DNA from: Rhynchopus euleeides
Lineage: Eukaryota > Euglenozoa > Diplonemea > Diplonemida > Diplonemidae
Assembly: GCA_963210315.1 (NCBI GenBank)
Contig: OY723238.1
Location: 1,302,001 to 1,366,000, forward strand
Length of the DNA: 64,000 nt
Direction: 5' to 3'
Shown here piece by piece: positions 39,598-47,874 of the stretch; the stretch's first letter is position 1, and the number at the start of each line of letters is the position of its first letter. Both the position numbers and the translations under genes were made by a program. The notes under the pieces were generated by a model, which saw only the letters and a program-made list of their open reading frames with translations, was not told where the DNA came from and searched no databases.

Positions 39598-40662
39598 TTA
39601 AAGACGGGCACAACACTCTGGGGAGAGGGCCAGGGCCACCTCCTCGTTCACGTTCGCGAGGTATCTCATGGTGGTGGGGGGAAGAATGGGGTTCGCGGTT
39701 TTGTGCCTGGCAATCCTGGGGATGTCCTGGGGGGGGAGGATACCGTTGGCTGCCAGTGTGGCTAGAAATTGCAGGGCCCCCCGTCGGGGTGAATGAAGCG
39801 TCCACTCTTGGCAGTTGGGGCATTGGCGGAGAAGGCGCAGAAATTGGGAGTGGGGGACACCGAACAGAAGGGATTCCAAGGGGCATGTCTGTCTTTTCTC
39901 CACCACGAACGCAATCAGACGCTCCAAACCCGCCCCCGCTGCAACTGCGAACCTGCGATCCACAAATGGGGTCGTCTTGATTGCCTTTGACCTGTAAAAA
40001 TCCACCACGAGTCGTGTTCCACATGCTGTGGGTTTCACATCCTTTACCGTGAGATCTGCCGCATCGCGGTAGCGGCAGGCTGTCTTCCACAGAAACAACA
40101 ACAGGTTCGCCTCCACCTCGTGCCCCCTTGTGAACAGAACAAACACCGCCTGGGTCACTTCGGCCTTTTTTGCGGGGACAGCTTGCTTCGGGGGGGAAAA
40201 GGGGGTCGCACGAGCCAGTGCGTTGGCATAGCCCTGAAGGGGGAGCGGGGACCAATTCCCCTGCTGCAGACCGACTGCGTTTATTGCCGATGCATAATTT
40301 TTGACTGTGCTTGTTGTCAAGTGGGTCATTCCCGCCAGAAACAGAACTGCTGCATCTTCCGAGGGGGGTAGGGAGAGGTCTGCTGTCACACACCAACTTT
40401 CCAGTCTTTTCCATAGCCCACCCCTGGTGGAGATTGTGCGTTCCGCCAGGCTCTCTTTCATGACTTCTTCCAGCCGTTCCTTTGCTTCCCACAGAGTGTG
40501 GTCGTCCCTGGCCCGGGTCCTTGCCGGCGCAGCTTGCGTGTACACCTCCGACAGAGTGTTCTGGACGATGTTCTGGGGGGCGGGAGGGGGGGTAGGGGGT
40601 TGGGGGGGCCTTTCCTGTCCCAGTTTTTGGCAGAGTGCCGTGATTTGGCCGAGTGCCTGCAT
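39598..40662 (-). CDS. Tyrosine recombinase, family B (left copy)
   Basis: 354 residues. Arg197 in KTACRYRDAADL, box II TLHSPRRGAL (His290, Arg293), His320 in RIARHKTAN and the probable nucleophile Tyr334 in TTMRYLANV. The box II Arg is canonical here, unlike family A. Begins 23 nt after the gag stop. Confidence 0.9.
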   Translation of the reverse strand: MQALGQITALCQKLGQERPPQPPTPPPAPQNIVQNTLSEVYTQAAPARTRARDDHTLWEAKERLEEVMKESLAERTISTRGGLWKRLESWCVTADLSLPPSEDAAVLFLAGMTHLTTSTVKNYASAINAVGLQQGNWSPLPLQGYANALARATPFSPPKQAVPAKKAEVTQAVFVLFTRGHEVEANLLLFLWKTACRYRDAADLTVKDVKPTACGTRLVVDFYRSKAIKTTPFVDRRFAVAAGAGLERLIAFVVEKRQTCPLESLLFGVPHSQFLRLLRQCPNCQEWTLHSPRRGALQFLATLAANGILPPQDIPRIARHKTANPILPPTTMRYLANVNEEVALALSPECCARL

Positions 40663-40685
40663 GATGTCCTGGCCGAGTGCCGGTG

Positions 40686-41669
40686 TTAATTCCAGTTGGT
40701 GTTGCCCCGGGGTTTCCCTCCCTTTCCCCCCTTTCCCTGAAATGTGTGGTGGGGGTAGGGGGAATACCGATTCGGGGGGGGAAAAGACTGGGGAGGGCCA
40801 CCGTTGCCCCCCTTTCCCCCCTTCGTCGTGCGTGCACGCCCCGCCAGCTTGGCGATGGCCCGGTCAGCAGCGGATGCTTCCGTGTCGGCCGTCCGCATCT
40901 CCGCCTCCACCTGCGCCCGGGGGATCCTGTGTTGTTTCCACGCCTCATTCACCACCAGCTCGTGCAGCAGCTGGTTCCCCATCTGGGTCACGGTGGTGGA
41001 CCAGAACCCCCGCTCAGCAGCCTCCTGCGCGAGGGCGACCCACGTGCTCAGGTGGGTCACCTTGTTCGATGTCCCGAACTGCAGCCTCAGGTCTCGGATC
41101 ATCTCCCGCGCCGCTGCCACCCCTCCTGCCTTCAAAAACCCCTGCCACTGGGAGACGCAAGCCGGCCTCATGTTGGGCAGGCTGAGGGCCGACTGCAGGT
41201 TCCCGATTGTCGGGAGCTTGGGGGGGTCCTGGGCAGGGGGGCTGCTCCCCTCCGGTTGCGCCTGTGCCGCCCCGGCCTCACCTCCCGCTTTCCCCCCAGT
41301 CCCCGCCTGCTTGGCGCCTTCGCGGACCGCCTTGGCGAGGTCTAGTACCGACTCTCTCATGAGGTCGAGTTGTGCCTTGGTCTGCTTCCTCGCGTATTCA
41401 TGCACCGATCTGAGGTTGGCGTAGTCAAACCCCACCACGGGGATGGTGCATTCTTGCAACCCCGTGGGCTCGACTTCATCGAGTTCCTCTAACGGCAGGG
41501 TGTAGAGGATGGTGTACGTGTTGTCCTCATTTTTTCGCAGCACCCCCGCGTGGCGAGAGTACTCTCCCCCAATTTCGTCGCCATCCTGTGGGGATGCTCT
41601 GACCTCGTACACAATCTCGGTCACTCCGCGCTGGTGGAGCCTGTCGAGCATCTGTGTAACCGCTTCCAT
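40686..41669 (-). CDS. Gag-like protein, family B (left copy)
   Basis: 327 residues from ATG 41,669 (MEAVTQMLDRLHQRGVTEIV). A central Gly/Ala/Pro linker, a conserved helical block QMGNQLLHELVVNEAWKQHR and a basic Gly/Lys-rich tail (GGKGGNGG, GKGGKGGKPRG) that could bind RNA. Assigned Gag by position and by similarity of the helical block to family A. Confidence 0.75.
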   Translation of the reverse strand: MEAVTQMLDRLHQRGVTEIVYEVRASPQDGDEIGGEYSRHAGVLRKNEDNTYTILYTLPLEELDEVEPTGLQECTIPVVGFDYANLRSVHEYARKQTKAQLDLMRESVLDLAKAVREGAKQAGTGGKAGGEAGAAQAQPEGSSPPAQDPPKLPTIGNLQSALSLPNMRPACVSQWQGFLKAGGVAAAREMIRDLRLQFGTSNKVTHLSTWVALAQEAAERGFWSTTVTQMGNQLLHELVVNEAWKQHRIPRAQVEAEMRTADTEASAADRAIAKLAGRARTTKGGKGGNGGPPQSFPPPNRYSPYPHHTFQGKGGKGGKPRGNTNWN

Positions 41670-41707
41670 TTTAAGAGCTTCTCCCACGGACTGCTTCTCT
41701 GAAGTGT

Positions 41708-41993
41708 AAAAAGAGAAAGGCTTTGCGCAGTCCGTGGGAGAAAGTAAGTTGGAGCTTGTCGTTACCTGAGGTGTGGGGGGTTGTGTGTAAAACCCAAGAA
41801 TTATACGGACTGCAAGCCAACATTCCTGTGACCGAATAGAGAAGGGGAGAGATGGCATGGAACCGAGGGGAGAGGGGGGCAGGAACCTTGGGAACTCCGA
41901 CTAGTGAGCAGGCCCACTGTGGCCAGAGTTCCCCATCGGTTCCTGTGTGAGGGAGGCTAAGTGTACGCAGCAACACATTCCGGGCAAGCCTTG
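41708..41993 (-). repeat. Family B repeat A1 with 68-bp B remnant upstream
   Basis: A1 is 41,708-41,925. 41,926-41,993 equals the last 68 bp of B (AAGGCTTGCCCGGAATGTG to GGGGAACTC). A TATAATTC box in A1 (near 41,799-41,806) could be the promoter. Confidence 0.85.
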
Positions 41994-42094
41994 AGAAAAA
42001 CGCGTTCATTTACGGCCAGGGTCGGGCAGAAAAACGAAAATTGAAGCAAATTGGTGTCCAAGGAGAAAAATGGGCCAAAATGGCTCAAAATAGC

Positions 42095-42341
42095 TCACAG
42101 TTTACTGAGGGAATATGACCCAAGGCCATTGGCAGCAGACACCCCCATCCCCCTCATCACCCCTGACACCCCACAACCCCAATCCTGTTGCCTTTCCCCT
42201 CTCTCTCCCCCCATGTTGTGCCCATGCACCTTCCCGGGACACTTTGTATATAACTTTAACACCACACCACACAACACCCCCTTCATCAGGGTAATCTCCC
42301 CGCGGCCAACACTCTTCGTCTTGTCCGCTTTCTTTTATTGT
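42095..42341 (+). repeat. Family A 5' repeat A1 (right copy)
   Basis: 247 bp identical in length and layout to A2 at 46,645-46,891. Confidence 0.92.
42247..42253 (+). promoter_or_regulatory. Possible TATA box of family A (right copy)
   Basis: TATATAA 112 bp before the gag ATG; repeated in A2 at 46,797-46,803. Confidence 0.5.
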
Positions 42342-42364
42342 TACACTCTCACCACCCCGACACC

Positions 42365-43525
42365 ATGTCTCTCCCACCTCCCTCGCCGGACTGCATCAAC
42401 CTCGACGGGTACACCCCATCAGCGGTCGGTACGGCGAGGGTGCGGGCGACGTCGCCGGCTGCGACGGCAGGACAGGGGCTTCCCGCCCCTGAGATCATGA
42501 CCGCCCGCATGCTCGGGGACCAGGCGGCGGCTCTCGTCGACGCCTGCGTGGTGTACTCTTGTGCACCCGTCGACGGGAGCCAGCCGTTTCGGCGGTTCGC
42601 TGGTCGCCTGTCGCAGGCGCATGACGAGGAGGGGAACGCTGCGGGGTACGAAGTGCGCTTGTCCGAGGCGTACAATTACGTGTCCGACACGGAGCAGCAC
42701 CGCGGGCCCGACGTCCTGTACAGGATGCCGGCGGACGGGTGGCAGTACTCCCGTCTGGTGGAGATGTCTGTCCACCAGACGGAGTGCGCCACCCGCGCGG
42801 TGACGGCGTCGCAGGAAGCGATGCAACGCTCGCTGGAGCAGCAGGCGCAGGAGTTCCGCGAGCGTGCGGAGGAGCAGACGAGGTCCTTCCGGCTGGAGCT
42901 GGATGCTCGCCTGCGGCAGCACCAGGACCATGTGCAACGTCAGCAGCAGCAGTGGGCTCACCCGCCACCGTCTCCGCCAGCACCGCCGTCCCCCATGGCC
43001 ATGTCTGCCGGGATGCCGTACCCCGGGTCGGAGCGACACCCCGCGGACGCAGCCGACGTCCTGGAGTGGGATTCGCTGATCGAGTCCGACGCACCGTATC
43101 TGGTGCTACAGCTGGAGACCCGCTGGGTGTCGGGGTCGTCGCACCTCCCTGGAGGCCGCATCCTGGATGAGGCGTTCGCAGCGTTGCGCCTGTGGATTCT
43201 TGCCACGGCGTACGTGTCTGGCTGGGGGCGCACTCCCCAGCGGGAGCTGGGGAATCACCTGCTGCGACAGGTGCTGCTGCAGGTCGCGTTCGTGCGCGAC
43301 AGGGTGCCGCGCGCCGCCATCGAGCGGCACCTTGCGAAGGAGGACCCCACTTCCCACCCGGTGATGCGGGCGGCTGCGGCTGTGGGGCCGGGGGCCGCCG
43401 CCCCCCACACACAACAACAACACACGCGCCCCCGCGCCGCTGCTCGGGCCCCCCAGCAGCGCATCGCGGCGAAGGCACCGGCGAGGGCGCCGGGAAACGG
43501 CAGGGCCGGGGGCGGGCGCGCGTGA
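42365..43525 (+). CDS. Gag-like protein, family A (right copy)
   Basis: 386 residues, ATG 42,365 (MSLPPPSPDCINLDGYTPSA). It differs from the left copy by one silent change near 42,685 (GTG vs GTA). An earlier in-frame TTG at 42,338 lies in the A1 repeat and is not used here as start. Heptad-rich centre, conserved C-terminal helical block and basic tail as in the left copy. Confidence 0.75.
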   Translation: MSLPPPSPDCINLDGYTPSAVGTARVRATSPAATAGQGLPAPEIMTARMLGDQAAALVDACVVYSCAPVDGSQPFRRFAGRLSQAHDEEGNAAGYEVRLSEAYNYVSDTEQHRGPDVLYRMPADGWQYSRLVEMSVHQTECATRAVTASQEAMQRSLEQQAQEFRERAEEQTRSFRLELDARLRQHQDHVQRQQQQWAHPPPSPPAPPSPMAMSAGMPYPGSERHPADAADVLEWDSLIESDAPYLVLQLETRWVSGSSHLPGGRILDEAFAALRLWILATAYVSGWGRTPQRELGNHLLRQVLLQVAFVRDRVPRAAIERHLAKEDPTSHPVMRAAAAVGPGAAAPHTQQQHTRPRAAARAPQQRIAAKAPARAPGNGRAGGGRA

Positions 43526-43738
43526 CTGCCCACCTTCCGGCTTCAGACCCACCCCCCCCTCACGCTTCTACATCACCCCGCCCCTCGCCGCCCAACACAC
43601 CCCCCTGCACCCGCCCACAACATCATCAACAACGTCACCAACAAAACAACCAACAACATCAACAACAACAACACCTCAGCAACTTCTCCTCCACCCGCCA
43701 CTTCCCTTCGACCCCACCCCGCTCAGCCAGGGCCCGCA

Positions 43739-44725
43739 ATGCCCTCAGGCGCATCCGGCGCCGCCAGCGGGAGACCATCGCTCTTCGGGAGGGCGATGAT
43801 GCGGCACGTGGCCGCTCGGGTCGGGGGCGTGGCGGCGCGTCGCACGGGAGAGGTGGAGGTCGCCCCCGGGGAGGCCGTGGAGCGCCTGCAGGCCGTGGTG
43901 GCGGGGATGTGGGCAAGAAGCACTTCGTCGCAGAGGCAGCTCCTGTGGGCAAGGCTGGTGCGATGGGCCAACGAGCACGGCCTAGAAGTCGACGCCGACA
44001 CCGCCATGCTGTTCGTGCTGGCGACAGGGGTGTCGCCTCAGGGGATGCTGGCCTACGCAAAGGCGCTCTCCGGGACAATGCGGCACCTCGGCTTCGGCCA
44101 GCAGCCCCTCCTCAGCCTGGCAAGCGCGCTGCGGGCGGCCGGCGGGGCCATTCCGCAGCGGCAGGCGACGCCGATGCCGAAGGGGGTGCTCGTGGCGTGG
44201 GCGTTGCAGCAGCAGCCGCACCTCCAGCTGGCGGCGCTGACGGCGTGGAAGACCGCCAGCCGGTGGGGGGAGGTGTGCTCCCTCTCCTCGGAGCAGTACA
44301 TCGCAGTGCAGCCCGGGGAGGTGATAATAGACTGGCACACCTCCCCGAAGGGCCGCCGGGCCAACCCGTTCACCCCCTCCAAGTGGACGGTGATATGCGG
44401 GGACCTGACCCCCCTCATCGCGGAGCTGGTGACGCGCCTGCGCCCCTTCGAGCGGCTGACGGCGGTTTCGACGGCAGATGTGACGGCGATGTGGCGGGCT
44501 ACACCGGAGATGGAGGACTACTCGGGCCACAGCGTGAAGCGCGGGGCACTCACCTTCCTCTTCGGGCTCATCGGGTCGGGAGCGGATCTGTCGGAGATGC
44601 TGGTGGGCCGCCTCGCGAAGCACCACGGCGAGAGCGGCCTCTCCAGCACTACCATCCGCTACGGGGGGTGCCCCACGGAGATGGCGAGGGCGCTGCGGAC
44701 GCAGGAGGTGACACGGCATCTGTGA
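43739..44725 (+). CDS. Tyrosine recombinase, family A (right copy)
   Basis: 328 residues, same sequence as the left copy: Arg175, His264-x-x-Lys267-Arg268, His295/296, Tyr308. Lies 213 nt after gag, with a CAACAACAT-rich, probably unstructured spacer (43,620-43,680) in between. Stop TGA 44,723-44,725 overlaps the RT start. Confidence 0.9.
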   Translation: MPSGASGAASGRPSLFGRAMMRHVAARVGGVAARRTGEVEVAPGEAVERLQAVVAGMWARSTSSQRQLLWARLVRWANEHGLEVDADTAMLFVLATGVSPQGMLAYAKALSGTMRHLGFGQQPLLSLASALRAAGGAIPQRQATPMPKGVLVAWALQQQPHLQLAALTAWKTASRWGEVCSLSSEQYIAVQPGEVIIDWHTSPKGRRANPFTPSKWTVICGDLTPLIAELVTRLRPFERLTAVSTADVTAMWRATPEMEDYSGHSVKRGALTFLFGLIGSGADLSEMLVGRLAKHHGESGLSSTTIRYGGCPTEMARALRTQEVTRHL

Positions 44726-46434
44726 TGGCCGACCCTGAGTCCTTTTGCCGCAAGCAGCGGGGGCTGCACTCGATGACGCGGCGTGCGCACCAGTCGAGGC
44801 TGCCGGCGACGGAGGAGGAGCGCCGTGCGCCCCTGCATGTGTCTTCTGTGGCGGAGATGGACGTCGAGGCGCTGCGGGCGAGGATGACCGCCACTGTGAG
44901 GCGCAGGTTCGACGAGGTGTGGCGGCTGACGTTCCCTGATGCGCCCCCGCCGGGCACTTTTACTCCTTCTCCCTCTGAGGGGCGCTCCCGCCCCTCGCAT
45001 CTACAACAGAAGCATGCGGAGCTGCTGGTGGAGAACGGAGTGGCTGGGCCTGCGTCGGGCCCGGGCCCCTCCCTGTGCGTGCCCTTCACTGTGATGGAGG
45101 AGAAGCCGTCGGGGTTGCGGCAGAGGTTCATCCTCTGGACCAAGCAGGCAAACGACGATCTGGAGGAGTCCTACACGGCACACGTCCCCCTGGGGCACAT
45201 CTCGGGGTACCTCGACGCGGTGTTTGCGGAGTGTGGGTCGGCGCGGGATTTCAAGTGCGGGTTTTATCAGATCCCCATCCCTGCGCCTGCACGGAGGTTC
45301 TTCCGCTTCGCTGACGAGTCGGGGGACTGGTATGAGCTGCTGAGGTTGCCCATGGGCCACTGTTGTGCGCCCGAGCTGATGCACACTTTGGCTGCTGTTG
45401 TGGGTGGGCACCGGGACTACGTCCGCCAGGAGTTCTGCACTGCGCCTGAGGTGGGGGTCGACGTCTGGATCGACAACGTGCGTCTGACCGGCCCCCGCAC
45501 CAGTGTCGAAATGGCGACGCGGCAGATGGACAAGGTGGCTGCGGCGTGCGCTGCGACATGGAAGCCGTCTGACTCGGTGGACACGGCGACGGTCTACGAG
45601 TTTCTCGGGGTGGCATTCGACCATGCTGCCCAGACCGTGTCTCCGTCGGACAGGCTGATGGCGAAGCTGGACAGCGTGGACTGGCAGAGGGTGACGGCTG
45701 GTGAGCTGGAGTCGCTGGGTGGAAGGTTGCTCCACGCCAGCGCCATTTCGGGAGTGTCCCCGGGGAGGTTCTGGTTTGGGATCAAGTTCCTCCGCCGGGT
45801 GACTAATTTTTTGAACCGGGCGGTCCTTCGGCCGCCTGACCCTGTGCGGATCCCCCCATCGGTCTGCCGGGAGTTGCGGCAGTGGTGTGTGTGTGTGGGG
45901 GTTGCGCGTGTTCCCCCCCACAGAAGAGTTATTCAGTCCACACCCCCGTCTTTTACTTGCTTTGTTGACGCCTCCCTCAAGGGCTGGGGTGGCGTCTTAA
46001 TAGATTCCTTTACACAAGAAATGCAGGTCATTGGTGACTCGTGGACCGCAGCCGAGTCCCAGCTGCACATTAACATTCTCGAGGCGATGGCCCTCAACAA
46101 AACAGTGCGAGCCCTTCCCCGGTCTGTGTGCGGGGGGGCTGTAGAGATCTGGGTCGACAATACGACCGTGGCAGCTGTTGTGCGCAAGCGGCTGTGTGCC
46201 GCCTGCCATCTTATTAACAAGTCCGTCCTGGAGGCGGTAGAATACCTCACAGCCCTCCAGGTTTTGTCTTTTTCCGTTGGATACGTCCACACCTCTGCCA
46301 ATCCGGCAGATCTCCCTTCCCGTATCCCCCCCTCTTGCATTTCTTCTCCCGAAACCCGGGACCAGGTTTCACTTGCGGTGCGGCGCTTCTTCACTCGCGG
46401 TGGGGCAGGCGGAGACCTCGCCTCAACAGCCTGA
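44725..46434 (+). CDS. Reverse transcriptase-RNase H, family A (right copy)
   Basis: 569 residues, ATG 44,725. Motifs as in the left copy: Asp175 (motif A), Asp250-Asn251 (motif C), RNase H Asp415, Glu453, Asp478, Asp529. The stop codon TGA 46,432-46,434 lies inside repeat B1. Intact, so this copy may be a source element. Confidence 0.92.
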   Translation: MADPESFCRKQRGLHSMTRRAHQSRLPATEEERRAPLHVSSVAEMDVEALRARMTATVRRRFDEVWRLTFPDAPPPGTFTPSPSEGRSRPSHLQQKHAELLVENGVAGPASGPGPSLCVPFTVMEEKPSGLRQRFILWTKQANDDLEESYTAHVPLGHISGYLDAVFAECGSARDFKCGFYQIPIPAPARRFFRFADESGDWYELLRLPMGHCCAPELMHTLAAVVGGHRDYVRQEFCTAPEVGVDVWIDNVRLTGPRTSVEMATRQMDKVAAACAATWKPSDSVDTATVYEFLGVAFDHAAQTVSPSDRLMAKLDSVDWQRVTAGELESLGGRLLHASAISGVSPGRFWFGIKFLRRVTNFLNRAVLRPPDPVRIPPSVCRELRQWCVCVGVARVPPHRRVIQSTPPSFTCFVDASLKGWGGVLIDSFTQEMQVIGDSWTAAESQLHINILEAMALNKTVRALPRSVCGGAVEIWVDNTTVAAVVRKRLCAACHLINKSVLEAVEYLTALQVLSFSVGYVHTSANPADLPSRIPPSCISSPETRDQVSLAVRRFFTRGGAGGDLASTA

Positions 46435-47140
46435 ATTGGCGGTTGTCGCGGGATCTCTTAACCCCTTCGCGTTGCAAGTGAGGAAAAGCTGAACCGGAAG
46501 TCCCCCTTCCTCCTTCCCATCAACACCCCCACTACCCATTGCCTTTGCCATTCTTGTCGTTGCGCACACACACCACCAGGAGAACTATAGCCGAGTCGAC
46601 GTGTGTGTGCCCCCTGTCTGCGATAGCCGGCCAAGGTATGATTCTCACAGTTTACTGAGGGAATATGACCCAAGGCCATTGGCAGCAGACACCCCCATCC
46701 CCCTCATCACCCCTGACACCCCACAACCCCAATCCTGTTGCCTTTCCCCTCTCTCTCCCCCCATGTTGTGCCCATGCACCTTCCCGGGACACTTTGTATA
46801 TAACTTTAACACCACACCACACAACACCCCCTTCATCAGGGTAATCTCCCCGCGGCCAACACTCTTCGTCTTGTCCGCTTTCTTTTATTGTCCCACCCTC
46901 CATCCCCCGGACCTCGCCTCAACAGCCTGAATTGGCGGTTGTCGCGGGATCTCTTAACCCCTTCGCGTTGCAAGTGAGGAAAAGCTGAACCGGAAGTCCC
47001 CCTTCCTCCTTCCCATCAACACCCCCACTACCCATTGCCTTTGCCATTCTTGTCGTTGCGCACACACACCACCAGGAGAACTATAGCCGAGTCGACGTGT
47101 GTGTGCCCCCTGTCTGCGATAGCCGGCCAAGGTATGATTC
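46414..47140 (+). repeat. Family A 3' split repeats B1-A2-B2 (right copy)
   Basis: 231 + 247 + 231 bp with an 18-bp linker (46,892-46,909) between A2 and B2. B1|A2 junction GATTC|TCACAG at 46,644/46,645. Confidence 0.92.
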
Positions 47141-47151
47141 CTTCGGTCTTA

Positions 47152-47290
47152 AAGGGTTAAAACACGTTTTTTCGTGTTTTTGCCCTTTGGCCGTCCTGTA
47201 CATAGCGTTTTTTGGATTCTCGGAAATGTCAGTTGAATGTCAAATGTCAGTTGAATAGGAAATGTCAGTTTGGTGGGAAATGTCAGTGGT
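47152..47290. repeat. CAACTGACATTT block, inverted relative to 4,818-5,013
   Basis: CACGTTTTTTCGTG hairpin flank plus three AAATGTCAGTT units. Starts 12 bp after the family A element. Confidence 0.8.
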
Positions 47291-47348
47291 GTGGCACTGT
47301 TCGGTTTGTTATGCTGCGGGTTGTCGATTGCAGGGGGATCCGCTGGCG

Positions 47349-47420
47349 CCGCAAAGTCGCTCGCCGGAGAGCGGGGCTGCCGCGAAGCGGCGCCCCGCGA
47401 CCGGCAGAGCGACTTTGCGG
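47349..47420. other. Nested hairpin with GAA apex
   Basis: Outer arms CCGCAAAGTCGCTC / GAGCGACTTTGCGG, inner arms GCGGGGC-T-GCCGC / GCGGC-GCCCCGC around GAA (47,384-47,386). No ORF; 47,421-47,636 holds nothing else recognisable. Confidence 0.8.
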
Positions 47421-47636
47421 TGATAGCGGATTCCTCTGTAAGTCGGCAGTATGGCTCTCATTAGAGGGCGGACCGTCAGCCCAGGGTGGATGCGCCAAAA
47501 AATCCATTGTGCTCAAAAGTGCCTGTAGACCCCAAAATCGGTCCCAGATAGGTCATATCAAGGGGCCGAAAATCTCCGTCTACACCCTCAGAAAGGGCCT
47601 AGATAGGCCAAAAACTGATTTTATGGTTTGTATCCC

Positions 47637-47874
47637 GCGGGGACACATTGCGACCCTCCCTCCAGCTCACTTTACCTCCCCGGGGTCTGGTAGGGCAGGG
47701 AGTGTAAAGTGCAGGGCGGGGAGTGTAAAGTACTTTACACTCCCCGCGGGTCACTTTACACTCCCTCCAGCTCACTTTACACTCCCCGGGAGTTACTTTA
47801 CACTCCCTGCGGCTACTTTACACTCCCCGGGGCTGACACGCTGAAAATGGCCAAAAATCGCTAAGGGCCCAGGA
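47637..47874. repeat. GGGAGTGTAAAGT block, inverted relative to 18,539-18,786
   Basis: Same repeat units, same turn-around at AGTACTTTACACTCCC. Ends where the GAATC-rich insert of the 0.93-kb direct repeat begins. Confidence 0.85.

Larger units (their letters stand above)
34010..41783. repeat. Left arm of a >7.3-kb inverted duplication
   Basis: Matches 56,649-64,000 in reverse complement; every corresponding ORF boundary sums to 98,432, so there are no net indels. The match can be followed to 34,432 because the window ends at 64,000, and it probably continues. Inner end is 41,783. Confidence 0.9.
37152..41925 (-). mobile_element. Tyrosine-recombinase retrotransposon, family B, left copy (4,774 bp)
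   Basis: Minus-strand order: A1 (41,708-41,925), gag, YR, RT-RNase H, B1 (37,642-37,897), A2 (37,424-37,641), B2 (37,152-37,407). Same architecture as family A but clearly different in sequence. Upstream of A1 (41,926-41,993) are 68 bp matching the end of B, i.e. a remnant of another unit. Complete, with three open ORFs. Confidence 0.92.
42095..47140 (+). mobile_element. Tyrosine-recombinase retrotransposon, family A, right copy (5,046 bp)
   Basis: A1 42,095-42,341, gag, YR, RT-RNase H, B1 46,414-46,644, A2 46,645-46,891, B2 46,910-47,140. Outer flanks differ from the left copy (AAAATAGC before, CTTCGGTC after), so this is an independent insertion of a nearly identical element. Confidence 0.92.

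Noticed and set aside
43192..44724. Upstream 511-codon extension of the family A RT frame as coding
   Set aside because: Covered by Gag and YR in another frame; Arg/Gly/Ala-rich low complexity, expected from GC-rich overlap. The RT ATG at 44,725 fits better.
45001..45921. 306-codon antisense ORF over family A RT (and its mirror at 23,576-24,496)
   Set aside because: His/Arg/Pro-rich shadow of the RT ORF; no domain.
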